Shown: in pieces, positions 35,037 through 44,289 of the stretch
Layout of the letters: each line of letters opens with the position of its first letter
Numbering within the stretch: the first letter of the stretch is position 1
From: Alphaproteobacteria bacterium
GTDB taxonomy: Bacteria > Pseudomonadota > Alphaproteobacteria > Caulobacterales > Hyphomonadaceae
DNA length: 64,000 nt
Direction of reading: 5' to 3'
Assembly (NCBI GenBank): GCA_009909065.1
Contig: JAAANZ010000031.1
Location: 17,596 to 81,595, forward strand
Notes under the pieces: model-generated
Database searches by the model: none
What the model was told of the DNA's origin: nothing
The model's input: only the letters and a program-made list of their open reading frames with translations
Translations under genes and position numbers: made by a program

Positions 35037-36431
35037 TCAGAGGGGATGGGCCGGGTCGAACATGCTTTCGGGCATGTGAACGCCGCGCCGGTTCATCTCG
35101 TCGAGGAATTTCGGCCGGATGCCGGTGGCCCGGAAATGGCCGTGCACCTTGCCGTCATCATCGGTATGGGTGCGCTCGAAACGAAAGATCTCCTGCATCT
35201 GGACGACCGGGCCCTCCATGCCGGTGATCTCGGCGATGGAGACGGTCTTGCGCGAGCCGTCCGACAGGCGCGTGGCCTGGACAATGAAATTCACTGCGGC
35301 GGCGATCTGCCCGCGAATCGCGTCTTCGGAGATTTTCAGCCCGCCCATGGCCACCATCTGTTCCAGCCGGGTGATCGCATCGCGCGGATTGTTGGCATGG
35401 ATCGTCGCCATCGAGCCTTCATGACCGGTGTTCATGGCCTGGAGCATGTCGAAGGCTTCCTCCGAACGCACCTCGCCGAGGATCACCCGGTCCGGGCGCA
35501 TGCGCAGGGCATTCTTGACCAGTTCGCGCTGCTTGATCTCGCCCTTGCCCTCGATATTCGGGGGACGGGTCTCCATGCGCGCGACATGCGGCTGCATCAG
35601 CTGCAGTTCGGCGGCGTCCTCGATCGTGATCAGGCGTTCCTTGTGGCTGATCGAGGCCGACAGCGCATTGAGCAGCGTTGTCTTGCCCGAGCCGGTGCCC
35701 CCGGAAATGATGGTCGAGGCACGGCATTTCACAGCGCCCGAAATAAAGTCCGCCATGGCCTGCGGCAGGGCGCCGAAACCGACCAGCTTGTCGAGCGTCA
35801 GCGGGTTTTTCTTGAATTTGCGGATCGAAACGAGCGGCCCGTCGATCGCGATGGGCGAGATGGCGGCATTGAAGCGCGAACCATCCGTCAGGCGCGCATC
35901 GACCAGCGGCTGGCTCTCATCGACTCGGCGTCCGACAGCCGCCACGATCCGGTTCACGATGCGCAGGAGGTGGTCATTGTCGGCAAACCTGACCGGGGCA
36001 AGCTCCAGCTCGCCGCCGCGTTCGACATAGACCTGATGACAGCCATTGATCAGGATGTCGGCAATCGAATCGTCCTTGAGCAGGGGTTCGATCGGGCCAA
36101 GCCCCGTCATCTCGTCGAAGACGGCGTCCGCGAACGCGGTTTCCTCGGCCGCCGACAGCGCGATATCGTCCGCCCGGATGATCTCGAGGACCACCTGGCG
36201 GACCTGGCTGCGAAGCTGGGCTTCTTCCAGCCGTTCCATGGCCGACAGGTCGAGTTCGTCGATCAGCCGCGCATGAATGCGCAGCTTGGCTTCGAGCATC
36301 ATCTCGTCCTTGTTGACCGCCGGCGCGGCGGGCGCGGCGGCCGGCTCTGCGGCGCCAGCGGCCTGGCTGGCCGCATCGGGCGTCTCCTGGGGCTCCGGCG
36401 GGCGCTCAAGCGTGCGCGTGAAGCGGCCCAT
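35037..36431 (-). CDS. cpaF: Tad pilus ATPase CpaF/TadA
   Basis: This 464-residue secretion ATPase of the VirB11-like type powers Flp pilus assembly. Motifs are Walker A SGGTGSGKTTLLNAL, Asp box ITIEDAAELQL, Walker B-region RPDRVILGEVRSEEAFDMLQAM and the His box GSMATIHANNP. The N-terminal domain reads RLIDELDLSAMERLEEAQLRSQVR. The ATG at 36431 overlaps the expected cpaE stop (TGATG). In the sequence as given, the frameshifted cpaE runs in frame into cpaF, which is why the ORF track shows one 951-residue ORF. Confidence 0.95.
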   Translation of the reverse strand: MGRFTRTLERPPEPQETPDAASQAAGAAEPAAAPAAPAVNKDEMMLEAKLRIHARLIDELDLSAMERLEEAQLRSQVRQVVLEIIRADDIALSAAEETAFADAVFDEMTGLGPIEPLLKDDSIADILINGCHQVYVERGGELELAPVRFADNDHLLRIVNRIVAAVGRRVDESQPLVDARLTDGSRFNAAISPIAIDGPLVSIRKFKKNPLTLDKLVGFGALPQAMADFISGAVKCRASTIISGGTGSGKTTLLNALSASISHKERLITIEDAAELQLMQPHVARMETRPPNIEGKGEIKQRELVKNALRMRPDRVILGEVRSEEAFDMLQAMNTGHEGSMATIHANNPRDAITRLEQMVAMGGLKISEDAIRGQIAAAVNFIVQATRLSDGSRKTVSIAEITGMEGPVVQMQEIFRFERTHTDDDGKVHGHFRATGIRPKFLDEMNRRGVHMPESMFDPAHPL

Positions 36432-37598
36432 CAGCGCCCTCCCCCGGCCGCGGCCCCGGCGGGCGATTGGCCGGCGGTGCAGGACGCCTCGATCAGTTCG
36501 CAGACATCCCTGACCAGCGGGCTCTTTTCCTTCACCTGCGCCACCGGCATGCCGAGATTGACGGCCATGCGCGCGGAGTCCCAGTCCGAGCGCACCGTGA
36601 AGTCGATGCTGCGTGCTGCGGTGAATGGCCCGTTCGGCCTTTTCGATAGGAAAACTGTGGCGATGGCTGCGCTTGGCGAACATCCGGTTGAGAATGAGCC
36701 GCGCAGGCGTGGCCGCCTCGCGTATCACATCGACCTCCCGGCAGAGATCTGCCGCGGCGTGGAGGCTGGGGACAGTCAGCTCGCTGACGATAAAGACCTC
36801 GTCGGCCGCCGCCTGGATGGGCTGGGTCCAGGCGAGCTTGTGGCGCGGCAGATCGACAATGACATGATCGAACATGCTGCAGGCCACGTCGAGAAGCTGC
36901 AGGATGCCGGCCTCGCTGGCCATCGTGTCGCCATCGGGATGGCGGGGCGGCGCGATCAGGCTGATCTGCTTCTCATGACGCCAGGTATAGACCCGCATGA
37001 GATTGGCATCTATGCGCTCGGGCGCGGCACAGACCGCCTCAAGGTCGAGCTTGGCCTGCCCGTCGAGATAGGAAGCGGCCATCCCGCAGGCGAGATTGAG
37101 GTCGATCAGGCACACACCCTGCCTGCCCTCGCGCCGTGCCAGGGCGAATGCCGCTTCTATTGCCAGCGTCGTGACGCCCGCCCCGCCGACCGCACCGCGA
37201 AAAACCCAGCAGGTCGATCCGTTGGTCGTCTCCCCGGCCGACGGCTGTTGCAGGTCGCGCGACAGCTGGCTGATCGTGTCGAGCAGTTCCTCGCGCGTGG
37301 CCGACGAGGACAGCACATCCGAAGCGGCAAAGCGGAACAGCGCCCGAACCGCCTGGCCCGGCAGGTCATCGCCGACAACAACCATGGCGGCGTCGGGCCG
37401 GCGCAGCGCATAGGCTTCCAGAAGCGAGAGCGCCCCTTCGCAGCCATTGTCGATCACGACGACATGACCCGGCAGCTCACAGGTCGCCTCATTTCCCGGG
37501 ATGTGCGAAAGGTCATGCGCCTGGGGGTATTCCTCGCGCACCGCGGCCACCGCCTCCGCGCGAAGATGCAGCGCAAGCTCTGGGAAAGGCCCGGCCAT
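36431..37598 (-). pseudogene. cpaE: Tad pilus localisation/assembly ATPase CpaE/TadZ, frameshifted by a 7-bp tandem duplication
   Basis: CpaE is a MinD/ParA-like protein with an N-terminal pseudo-receiver that places the pilus machine at the pole. Visible are the receiver-like VVIDNGCEGALSLLEAYALRRPDAAMVVV, deviant Walker A FRGAVGGAGVTTLAIEAAFALA and LIDLNLACGMAASYLD. The duplication of TGCTGCG at 36607-36620 shifts the frame after FPIEKAERAIHR. Removing one copy gives RSIDFTVRSDWDSARMAVN and a normal C-terminus ending at the cpaF start (386 residues). The ATG at 37598 overlaps the upstream lipoprotein stop. Confidence 0.9.
36607..36620. repeat. 7-bp perfect tandem duplication in cpaE
   Basis: The unit TGCTGCG occurs twice head to tail. 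Removing one copy restores AIHRSIDFTVRSD in CpaE and its native stop. Confidence 0.95.
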
Positions 37599-37855
37599 CA
37601 GTTCGTGCCCATCGGCTGGAGGTCCTCGCTCTTGCCGTCGCGAAGCGCGGCGACCGCCTGTCCGGCCCGCCCGCCGCTGCCGCCCTCGACGCCTTTCATG
37701 TTCAGCGCGTCCAGCGGGCGGATCGCCTGTTGGCGCAGATTGTGTTCGCTGGCCGCGCCCAGGATTGCGACATTTGCGGTCTCGCGGCTTGCGCATCCCG
37801 CCGCGGGAATCAGGGCCGCGACCAGGGCCAGCTTCATCAGTCGGGTCATTGTCAT
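37598..37855 (-). CDS. Small pilus-operon lipoprotein (CpaD-position)
   Basis: This is an 85-residue predicted lipoprotein: signal KLALVAALIPAAGC with an acylatable Cys, then a short periplasmic part ending GRAGQAVAALRDGKSEDLQPMGTN. It occupies the place between secretin (cpaC) and cpaE where cpaD normally lies, overlapping both neighbours by 4 or fewer bases. Its C-terminal GRAGQAVAALRDGK is weakly CpaD-like, but the protein is less than half CpaD's usual length. It is probably the pilotin-like or CpaD-like component of this pilus. Confidence 0.65.
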   Translation of the reverse strand: MTMTRLMKLALVAALIPAAGCASRETANVAILGAASEHNLRQQAIRPLDALNMKGVEGGSGGRAGQAVAALRDGKSEDLQPMGTN

Positions 37856-39162
37856 CCTCTCGCTTCGTCTGTCTCACTGTCGGCCGGCTCACCGATCGAG
37901 CGGTTCAGGAGGAACATTTCCGCTTCGCTCGGCGCCTCGAAGCTCTGCAGCGGCGTGGCGAGCGCATCGACAGACGGCGCCGGCTGCACCAGGCGCGGCG
38001 TCACGATGATGACCAGTTCGGTCTCCTTGCGCTGGTAGCGCCGCGAGGAGAACAGCGCCCCGATCACCGGCACATCCGAAAGCCAGGGCGTGTTGACCGC
38101 TTCATTATTGAAAGAGTTCTGCAGCAGGCCGGCAATCGCGAAGGCCTGGCCATCGCGAAGTTCCACGGACGTATCGGCCCGGCGGACGGACAGGGCCGGA
38201 ACGGTCACACCGGCCGAGCGGACCGCATTGCGATTGTCCAGCGAGCTGACCTCCGGGCGAACATGCAGGTTGATCAGGCCGTCGCCGAGAACGGTCGGCG
38301 TGAACGCCAGGCTGACGCCGAATTCGCGGAACTGGATCGTCACCTCATCATCGCCATTGGCAACAGGGATCGGGAATTCGCCGCCGGCCAGGAAGCTCGC
38401 CGTGTCGCCGGACAGGGCGACGAGGTTGGGCTTGGCCAGCGTGCGCAGAACGCCCTTGGATTCCAGGGCATTCAGGCGGACATCGATATTCTCGGTGCCG
38501 ACATTGGTGAATGTGGCAACGGCCTTGCCGGCAAGGCCCGAGACCAGCCCGCCTGCCGTGCCGCCGGTGACGTCATTGGCGTCGAACTGGGTACCGAATC
38601 CCAGCTCACGGATCCGGTCTCGCCCCGCCTCGACGAAGCGCACTTCCAGCATCACCTGCTGGCTTTCCACCGTGGTCAGGCCATTGGCGACACCGCCCGG
38701 CACATGCCGCTCGGCCACTTTCAGGGCCATGTCGGCGGCCGCCGCCGTGGTCAGGCGCCCATCGAGAAAAATCCCGTCATGAACCGGATAGACCGTGATG
38801 TCCTCGCCCGGCAGGAGGCGGCCGAGATCGGCGCGCAGGGCGTCGAGCCCCATGGTCACTTCCAGGTCGATCATCTCCACCAACTCGCCTGCTTCGTCAT
38901 AGAGCAGGATCGTGGTTTCGCCGGGCTTTTTCCCGCGCACGAAAAAGGAGCGGTTCGTCGTCACCATCGCCTCGGCGATCTGCGGATCGGACAGGACAAT
39001 CATGGAAAACCCGGTCTCGGCCTCGACAACGGTCGACTTGCTCTTCTCAAGCGTCAGGACGGGCGCGCCCTCCTCGGCCTTCAGTTCCGTCCAGGCCCCG
39101 GCTGGCAGGGCGGATGCGGCGATGGCGACGAGCGCGATGCAAAGGGTGAAGAACTGTCTCAT
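37852..39162 (-). CDS. cpaC: Tad pilus secretin CpaC/RcpA
   Basis: This is a 436-residue outer-membrane secretin with signal peptide CIALVAIAASALPAGAW. The N-terminal BON/N0-like domain (KSTVVEAETGFSMIVLSDPQIAEAMV) is followed by an N1 domain (EDITVYPVHDGIFLDGRLT). The secretin core has VMLEVRFVEAGRDRIRELGF, FLAGGEFPIPV and VPVIGALFSSRRYQRKETELVIIVTPRLV. It overlaps cpaB by 4 bp. Confidence 0.94.
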   Translation of the reverse strand: MRQFFTLCIALVAIAASALPAGAWTELKAEEGAPVLTLEKSKSTVVEAETGFSMIVLSDPQIAEAMVTTNRSFFVRGKKPGETTILLYDEAGELVEMIDLEVTMGLDALRADLGRLLPGEDITVYPVHDGIFLDGRLTTAAAADMALKVAERHVPGGVANGLTTVESQQVMLEVRFVEAGRDRIRELGFGTQFDANDVTGGTAGGLVSGLAGKAVATFTNVGTENIDVRLNALESKGVLRTLAKPNLVALSGDTASFLAGGEFPIPVANGDDEVTIQFREFGVSLAFTPTVLGDGLINLHVRPEVSSLDNRNAVRSAGVTVPALSVRRADTSVELRDGQAFAIAGLLQNSFNNEAVNTPWLSDVPVIGALFSSRRYQRKETELVIIVTPRLVQPAPSVDALATPLQSFEAPSEAEMFLLNRSIGEPADSETDEARG

Positions 39163-40112
39163 GAGGCGGCTCCCTCGCCGGCCACGGGTGTCTCGACGGT
39201 CTGTTTTTCCGTGCCGTGCACGACGTCGATCTCGGTGCGCGCAGCCGGGCGCGGCTTCGGTGTCGGCGCGCGGGCCGGGACAGCGCGCTTGACCCGGCGC
39301 GGCTCGGGGGCCGGGCGGCTCGCCGTCCTGCTGGTCCTGACAGGCTTCGGCTCGGGCGCCTCGCGGTCATCGGCGTCCTCGGCCTTTTCCAGTTTCCTCG
39401 CCTCGTCATCGCCGATCAGGGCCAGCCCGAGCTGGCTGTCGCGCGCGGCCGAGGTCACCTTGAGTACCTCATCCTCGCTGAGCGCGAGTGTGACCGTGCG
39501 CGAGGGCATGGCGCCCTCGGCATGGGCCTCGAAATTCTGGTCCACGGCCAGGACCTGCACGCCTTTCAGAAGCGGCTCAGCCTCAAAGGCATCCGGCCCC
39601 TCGCCGCCCGGATTGGGTTCGAAAACATTGATGTCGACCCGGTTGCCCGGCAACACGAAACCCGCCACGCCGGTTTCCAGGGTCACCGAAATGGATGCAG
39701 CCCGCTTGCCTTCGGGAATGTCCTGGGCCAGGTAGCGGCGCGGCGGCTGATAAGCGAGCTTGGCCGGCAGGATCGGCTCGCCCGCCGCGATGAATCCGCG
39801 CGCGACCGGCATGGCCCCGTCTTGCGGCGCCAGCTGGGAAGCATCTTCGAGCGGATCGGGAAGCCCCGCCGCGAGCGGCCACTCTCCGGCTTCAACAAGG
39901 TCGGCTGTCACCATCATGCCGGTCTCGATATCGCTGCGCGCGACGAGAACCGGCTGCATGGCCGGCGCCTTTTCGACAGCCGGCCGGGTGGGCGCAGCCT
40001 GCGTCGCACCGGCCTTCTCCGATTCGGGAAAAAGCCAGCCGCGCCCGATAACCAGGGCGGCCACGCCCAGAAGAAGCGACACGCCGAGACTGATGATTGG
40101 TGCGAGTTTCAT
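39159..40112 (-). CDS. cpaB: Flp pilus assembly protein CpaB/RcpC
   Basis: This 317-residue protein has an N-terminal TM (ISLGVSLLLGVAALVI) and an SAF/RcpC domain (PVLVARSDIETGMMVTADLVE, then GFIAAGEPILPAKLA). RAASISVTLETGVAGFVLPGNRVDINVF is typical of CpaB. The C-terminus is extended, rich in Pro, Arg and Glu, and looks disordered. It is the first gene of the operon here; the pilin, cpaA peptidase and tadD genes are not in the window. Confidence 0.92.
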   Translation of the reverse strand: MKLAPIISLGVSLLLGVAALVIGRGWLFPESEKAGATQAAPTRPAVEKAPAMQPVLVARSDIETGMMVTADLVEAGEWPLAAGLPDPLEDASQLAPQDGAMPVARGFIAAGEPILPAKLAYQPPRRYLAQDIPEGKRAASISVTLETGVAGFVLPGNRVDINVFEPNPGGEGPDAFEAEPLLKGVQVLAVDQNFEAHAEGAMPSRTVTLALSEDEVLKVTSAARDSQLGLALIGDDEARKLEKAEDADDREAPEPKPVRTSRTASRPAPEPRRVKRAVPARAPTPKPRPAARTEIDVVHGTEKQTVETPVAGEGAAS

Positions 40113-40126
40113 TCTAAAAGCCCCTG

Positions 40127-40143
40127 ATCCGAATGCTTCGGAT
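40127..40143. promoter_or_regulatory. Short inverted repeat upstream of cpaB
   Basis: ATCCGAA-TGC-TTCGGAT is a perfect 7-bp inverted repeat 14 bp before the cpaB ATG. It could be an mRNA stem in the leader or an operator for the pilus operon; nothing distinguishes these. Confidence 0.35.
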
Positions 40144-40237
40144 GTCTTTCATCCCACTCGGCTAGCATTGCGGGCATAAGGCATGCTGAAACCGACGCGT
40201 GAAAACTTTGAAACCGGACGCAGACCCTGTTAATAAA

Positions 40238-41041
40238 ATGACTGGACCCTTTCGGGCGGGGCTGGCCGCAAGTCGCAGAAGCCTTATAACCGCCGCCATG
40301 AAACCGCTCCTGAGATCCGCGCCCGTCAGCCGCGTTATCGGCCTCCTCGTCTGGGGCTGGATGGTATTGATCAACCGCACGACACGGTGGAGCGTCGAGG
40401 GCGACGAGACCGCCCGCGCCGCCTTTTCCGCGGGAAACGGGGTCGTCGTGGCGGCCTGGCATTCGCGGATCATGCTGCTGCCCGCCGGATGGGTGCGGAT
40501 GATGCGTCACTGGCCGGGACGGCGCGCACCGGGGGCCATGCTCATTTCGCTTTCTCCCGACGGCGAACCCGTCAACCATGCGATCGCGCATCTCGGGCTG
40601 CAATCGATCCGTGGATCCAAGACCAACAAGAAGAAGCGTGACAAGAACAAGGGCGGAGCGCGCGCGATTGCCGAAGCCGTCCAGCTCCTGCGGGCCGGCG
40701 GCGCGCTGTGCATCACTCCCGACGGTCCGCGCGGTCCTGCCGGCGAGGTGAGCCTCGGCGCCGTCCTGATGGCGCAGCGCTCGGGCGCGCCCCTGCTGCC
40801 CTATGCCCTGTCGGTCAGCCATGCCCGGCGCCTGAAAACCTGGGACCGTTTCATCCTGCCCTTTCCCTTCGCCCGCGGCGCCATCGTTTTCGGCCCGCCC
40901 GTCCACCCGGCCGCCGGAAAGCGCCCGCAGGACCTTCAGGCCGAATTGCAGGCCGGTCTGGATGAGGCGACACGCCGCGCCGACACGCTGGTCGCCGCGC
41001 CCGCGCGCCGCGACGGGCGCCGGCTGAGGGATGCGGCATGA
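40238..41041 (+). CDS. DUF374 lysophospholipid acyltransferase family protein
   Basis: This is a 267-residue acyltransferase of the DUF374 group (PlsC-like fold). Core motifs are VVVAAWHSRIMLLPAG (the His of the HX4D-type motif), MLISLSPDGEPVNHAIA and CITPDGPRGPAGEVSLG. It is the first gene of a block with waaA, lpxK and an LpxL-like gene, overlapping waaA by 4 bp. A role in lipid A acylation or glycerolipid synthesis is therefore likely. The start is uncertain: GTG 40199, ATG 40238 or ATG 40298. Confidence 0.85.
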   Translation: MTGPFRAGLAASRRSLITAAMKPLLRSAPVSRVIGLLVWGWMVLINRTTRWSVEGDETARAAFSAGNGVVVAAWHSRIMLLPAGWVRMMRHWPGRRAPGAMLISLSPDGEPVNHAIAHLGLQSIRGSKTNKKKRDKNKGGARAIAEAVQLLRAGGALCITPDGPRGPAGEVSLGAVLMAQRSGAPLLPYALSVSHARRLKTWDRFILPFPFARGAIVFGPPVHPAAGKRPQDLQAELQAGLDEATRRADTLVAAPARRDGRRLRDAA

Positions 41042-42309
41042 GGCTTGGAGACGGCCTCTACAAAGCGGCCACAGCATCCCTTTCACCGTTTGCCGGGGCC
41101 CTGATACGCCGGCGCGTCCGCCGCGGTCGGGAAGCCCCCGAACGGATGCACGAGCGCCATGCCCGCGCGCTGCCTGCCCGTCCCGACGGGCCGCTGGCAT
41201 GGCTGCACGGGGCAAGCATCGGCGAGAGCCTCATGCTCCTGGAACTCGGCAAATCCCTGCAGGCCCGCCATCCGGGCCTCGAACTGCTCCTGACCAGCCA
41301 GACCCGCACCTCGGCCGACCTGCTCGCGGCCCGCCTGCCCGACAATGCCGTCCACCAGATGGCCCCGATCGACACACCAGCGCGGGCAAGGCGGTTCGTC
41401 GGCCACTGGCGCCCCGATCTCGCGGTCATGGCCGAAGGCGAAATCTGGCCGAATCTCCTGAAGGAGTGCCGGGCGGCCGGCGTGACCACGGCTCTTATCA
41501 ATGCCCGGATGACTGCGAAAAGCCTGAATGCCTGGTCGCGATGGCCGGCCACGGCGCGGCATGTCTTCCGCCGTTTCGACCTCATCATCGCCGCCGACGA
41601 GACCACGGCGAGCCGGCTTGGCAAACTGTCCGGTCGCACGATCGCCGCTCCGGGGAACCTCAAGGCCGCCCTGCCCCCGCCTCCGGCCGATGCCGCGCAG
41701 CTTGCCGGCCTGCGGGCGGATTTCGTCGCCGGGCGGACCTGTCTTGTCGCCGCATCCACGCATCCCGGCGAGGAGGCCCTTGTCATCGAGGCCATGGAGC
41801 GGGCCTCGCCCCGCTGCGCCCTCATCCTGGCCCCGCGCCATCCCGAGCGGGGCAGCGAACTTGCCAGCCTCTGCCGGGCCCGCGGTTTCGACACCGCGCA
41901 GCGCTCGAAAGGCGAAGTGCCCGGTGCCGGCACCGCGATCCTGCTCGCCGATACGCTCGGCGAACTTGGCCTGTGGTACCAGCTCGCCGATCTTGTCTAT
42001 CTGGGCGGAGGTCATGCCGGAGGCGTCGGCGGGCACAACCCGCTCGAGCCGGTCCGGCTCGGCCGTCCCGTGATCTCCGGCCCGGACGTGTTCAATTTTG
42101 CCGAGACCATGGCGCGCCTGTCGCGGGAAGGCGGGCTGCACCTCGTCAGTGCGAAGGCGCTGCCCGAGCGCCTCAGTGCCGCCCTGGCCTGCGGGCTCGC
42201 ACCGCCGCCCGATACGCTTCTGCGCGCGCTGGACGAGGAAGCCGCCGCGCCGATGACCCACACGCTCGACGCCCTTGGCGAAAGGCTCGCCGAGAGGGGG
42301 ATCCGATGA
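41038..42309 (+). CDS. waaA: 3-deoxy-D-manno-octulosonic acid (Kdo) transferase
   Basis: WaaA transfers Kdo from CMP-Kdo to the lipid A precursor at the inner membrane. The 423-residue protein starts with a short anchor, then WLHGASIGESLMLLELGKSL (catalytic Glu region) and LTSQTRTSADLL. The GT-B C-terminal half has VAASTHPGEEALVIEAM, LILAPRHPERG and GGGHAGGVGGHNPLEP, all family hallmarks. It overlaps the DUF374 and lpxK genes by 4 bp each. Confidence 0.94.
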   Translation: MRLGDGLYKAATASLSPFAGALIRRRVRRGREAPERMHERHARALPARPDGPLAWLHGASIGESLMLLELGKSLQARHPGLELLLTSQTRTSADLLAARLPDNAVHQMAPIDTPARARRFVGHWRPDLAVMAEGEIWPNLLKECRAAGVTTALINARMTAKSLNAWSRWPATARHVFRRFDLIIAADETTASRLGKLSGRTIAAPGNLKAALPPPPADAAQLAGLRADFVAGRTCLVAASTHPGEEALVIEAMERASPRCALILAPRHPERGSELASLCRARGFDTAQRSKGEVPGAGTAILLADTLGELGLWYQLADLVYLGGGHAGGVGGHNPLEPVRLGRPVISGPDVFNFAETMARLSREGGLHLVSAKALPERLSAALACGLAPPPDTLLRALDEEAAAPMTHTLDALGERLAERGIR

Positions 42310-43301
42310 AGCCGCCGTATTTCTGGTCATCCGAGCTCGATCCGAAGTCACGCGAGGCCGCGCCTGTCACGCGCGCCCTGCTCACCCCGGTTTCAGCGCT
42401 GTATGGCGCTGCGCTCGGCTGGAAACTGGCACGCGCCCAGCCGCATCGCGCCGGTCCCGGCGTGATCTGCGTGGGCAATCTCACTGTCGGGGGCGTCGGC
42501 AAGACCCCGGTCGTCGCCGCGATCCGGGCCCGCCTTGCCGGGCTGGGACTGCGCGCGGCGAGCCTGTCGCGCGGATATGGCGGGCGGCTCAAGGGACCGC
42601 TGCGCATAGACCCGGCCCGTCATGACGCAGGCGATGTCGGAGACGAACCCGTCATGCTGGCCGCGGGCGGCGAGGCCTGGATCAGCCGTGACCGCCCGAC
42701 CGGGGCCGAGGCCATGGACGCGGCCGGTGTCGAGGTTCTGGTCATGGATGACGGACACCAGAATCCCAGCCTGCACAAGGATCTTTCGATCCTGGTGATT
42801 GATGCCGGCGCCCCGTTCGGCAATGGCCACCTTCTGCCCAAGGGGCCGCTGCGCGAGCCTGTCGCGCGCGGGCTCGCCCGCTGCGACGCGATCGTGCTGA
42901 TGGGCGAGGGCGCCTGCCCGGACACGGTCTCCGCCGCGGGCCGCCCGGTCCTGCGCGCACGGCTTGAGCCCCGACTTGCCCCGCCGCCCGGCGCGCTGGT
43001 CGCCTTTGCCGGCATCGGCCGGCCGCAGAAATTCTTCGACAGTCTCGCCGCTGCCGGGGCCGAGCTATCGGAAACCGTGCCTTATCCCGACCACCATGCC
43101 TATTCTGCCAAAGAGACCGACTGGCTGGAACGCCTGGCCGGCGAGCGGGGCGCCCGGCTGGTGACGACGGAAAAGGATCATGTCCGCCTTGACGGGCAGA
43201 TGCGCGAGCGGGTGCTTGCCTGGCCGGTCGAAGCGTGTTTCGAGGACGACGCGGCGCTCGACGCGCTGCTTGCGCCGTTTGCCGATCGCCGAACGCCATG
43301 A
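42306..43301 (+). CDS. lpxK: Tetraacyldisaccharide 4'-kinase LpxK
   Basis: LpxK phosphorylates the 4' position of the lipid A disaccharide. The 331-residue protein has P-loop GNLTVGGVGKTPVV, the substrate motif LSRGYGGRLKGPLRI, GDEPVMLA and the Walker B-like VLVMDDGHQNPSL. TTEKDHVRL is near the C-terminus. The ATG at 42306 overlaps the waaA stop; the longer ORF upstream is a shadow. Confidence 0.95.
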   Translation: MKPPYFWSSELDPKSREAAPVTRALLTPVSALYGAALGWKLARAQPHRAGPGVICVGNLTVGGVGKTPVVAAIRARLAGLGLRAASLSRGYGGRLKGPLRIDPARHDAGDVGDEPVMLAAGGEAWISRDRPTGAEAMDAAGVEVLVMDDGHQNPSLHKDLSILVIDAGAPFGNGHLLPKGPLREPVARGLARCDAIVLMGEGACPDTVSAAGRPVLRARLEPRLAPPPGALVAFAGIGRPQKFFDSLAAAGAELSETVPYPDHHAYSAKETDWLERLAGERGARLVTTEKDHVRLDGQMRERVLAWPVEACFEDDAALDALLAPFADRRTP

Positions 43302-44281
43302 CTGTCTCGCAGAATGACTATGTCCGCCCGAAGGATATCGACAACCGCGCCAGTCCGGGCCAGAGGCTGGCCTGGCGGCTCGAAACGCTTGCCTGGGATG
43401 TGATCTACTGGACGCCGATGAAACTCCTGGGGCCGGACAGGGCCTCGAATTTCGTCGGCGGCCTGATGCGCCGCCTCGGCCCGCGGCTGTCGCAGCACAA
43501 GACGGCGCTGCGCAATCTCCGGCTTGCCTTTCCCGGCTGGAGCGAGGCCGATATTCGCGCCACCGCGCTGAAAGCCTGGGAGAATGTCGGGCGTACGGCC
43601 GGCGAACTTCCGCACCTGCCGAGCATCCACCCCTATGAGGGCGACAGGGTCGAGGTTGTCGGCGGCGAGCGACTGGACGCGCTGCGCAACAGCGGAAAGG
43701 GCGCGGTGCTGATCTCCGGGCATTTCGCCAACTGGGAAATCATGGCGGCGGTCATCTGCCGGCGCCCGCTCGACTGCCTCGTGACCTATCGTGCCCTGAA
43801 CAATCCGCATATCGACCGGCGGCTGAACCGCGTGCGCCGGGACTATGGCATCGGCGTGCTGACTCCGAAGGGGCTCGGCACGCGCGAGATGATGCGCGCC
43901 CTGTCGAAGGGCCGGTGCGTGGCGCTGATGAATGACCAGAAGTTCAATGAAGGGCTCGCCGTTCCCTTTTTCGCTCATGACGCGATGACCGCCCCGGGTC
44001 CGGCACGCCTGGCCATGAAATATGATGTGCCGATCGTGCCGGTCTCGACGGTGCGCACCGGGCCGGCCCGCTTTCGCGTCACCTTTCACGCGCAGATCGA
44101 GAAAGCCGATAGCGGCGACGAGGCCGCCGACCTGGAAGAAACCGTTCGGCGTATCAACCTATTTCTGGAGCAACGCGTGCGCGAGGCGCCCGGTCAGTGG
44201 TTCTGGCAACACCGGCGCTGGCCGAAATCGGCCTGGAAGGCGGCGGATTCCGCCTCCGCCCGGCCCGATACGGCCCGTTGA
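43298..44281 (+). CDS. LpxL/HtrB-type lipid A lauroyl acyltransferase
   Basis: This 327-residue inner-membrane acyltransferase has the catalytic HX4E motif in LISGHFANWEIMAAV. LVTYRALNNPHIDRRLNRVR and LMNDQKFNEGLAVPFFAHDAMT are acyl-ACP/lipid-binding segments, and the C-terminal WFWQHRRWPK is typical of the LpxL/LpxM family. The ATG at 43298 overlaps the lpxK stop. It completes the late lipid A block and converges on the GGDEF-EAL gene with an 8-bp gap. Confidence 0.93.
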   Translation: MTVSQNDYVRPKDIDNRASPGQRLAWRLETLAWDVIYWTPMKLLGPDRASNFVGGLMRRLGPRLSQHKTALRNLRLAFPGWSEADIRATALKAWENVGRTAGELPHLPSIHPYEGDRVEVVGGERLDALRNSGKGAVLISGHFANWEIMAAVICRRPLDCLVTYRALNNPHIDRRLNRVRRDYGIGVLTPKGLGTREMMRALSKGRCVALMNDQKFNEGLAVPFFAHDAMTAPGPARLAMKYDVPIVPVSTVRTGPARFRVTFHAQIEKADSGDEAADLEETVRRINLFLEQRVREAPGQWFWQHRRWPKSAWKAADSASARPDTAR

Positions 44282-44289
44282 GCCCGCGC

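Noticed and set aside
35037-37892. 951-residue ORF as a genuine CpaE-CpaF fusion protein
   Set aside because: The middle about 60 residues match no family and appear only because the 7-bp duplication shifts the frame; both proteins have proper ends once it is removed.
34980-38009. 1009-residue plus-strand ORF opposite cpaF/cpaE
   Set aside because: It is the antisense frame of the tad operon; no ribosome site, and a composition typical of shadow ORFs in GC-rich DNA.
40125-40130. TGATCC upstream of the DUF374 gene as a third ECF promoter
   Set aside because: No CGTA-like element follows at 16 bp; the site is part of the 7-bp inverted repeat before cpaB.
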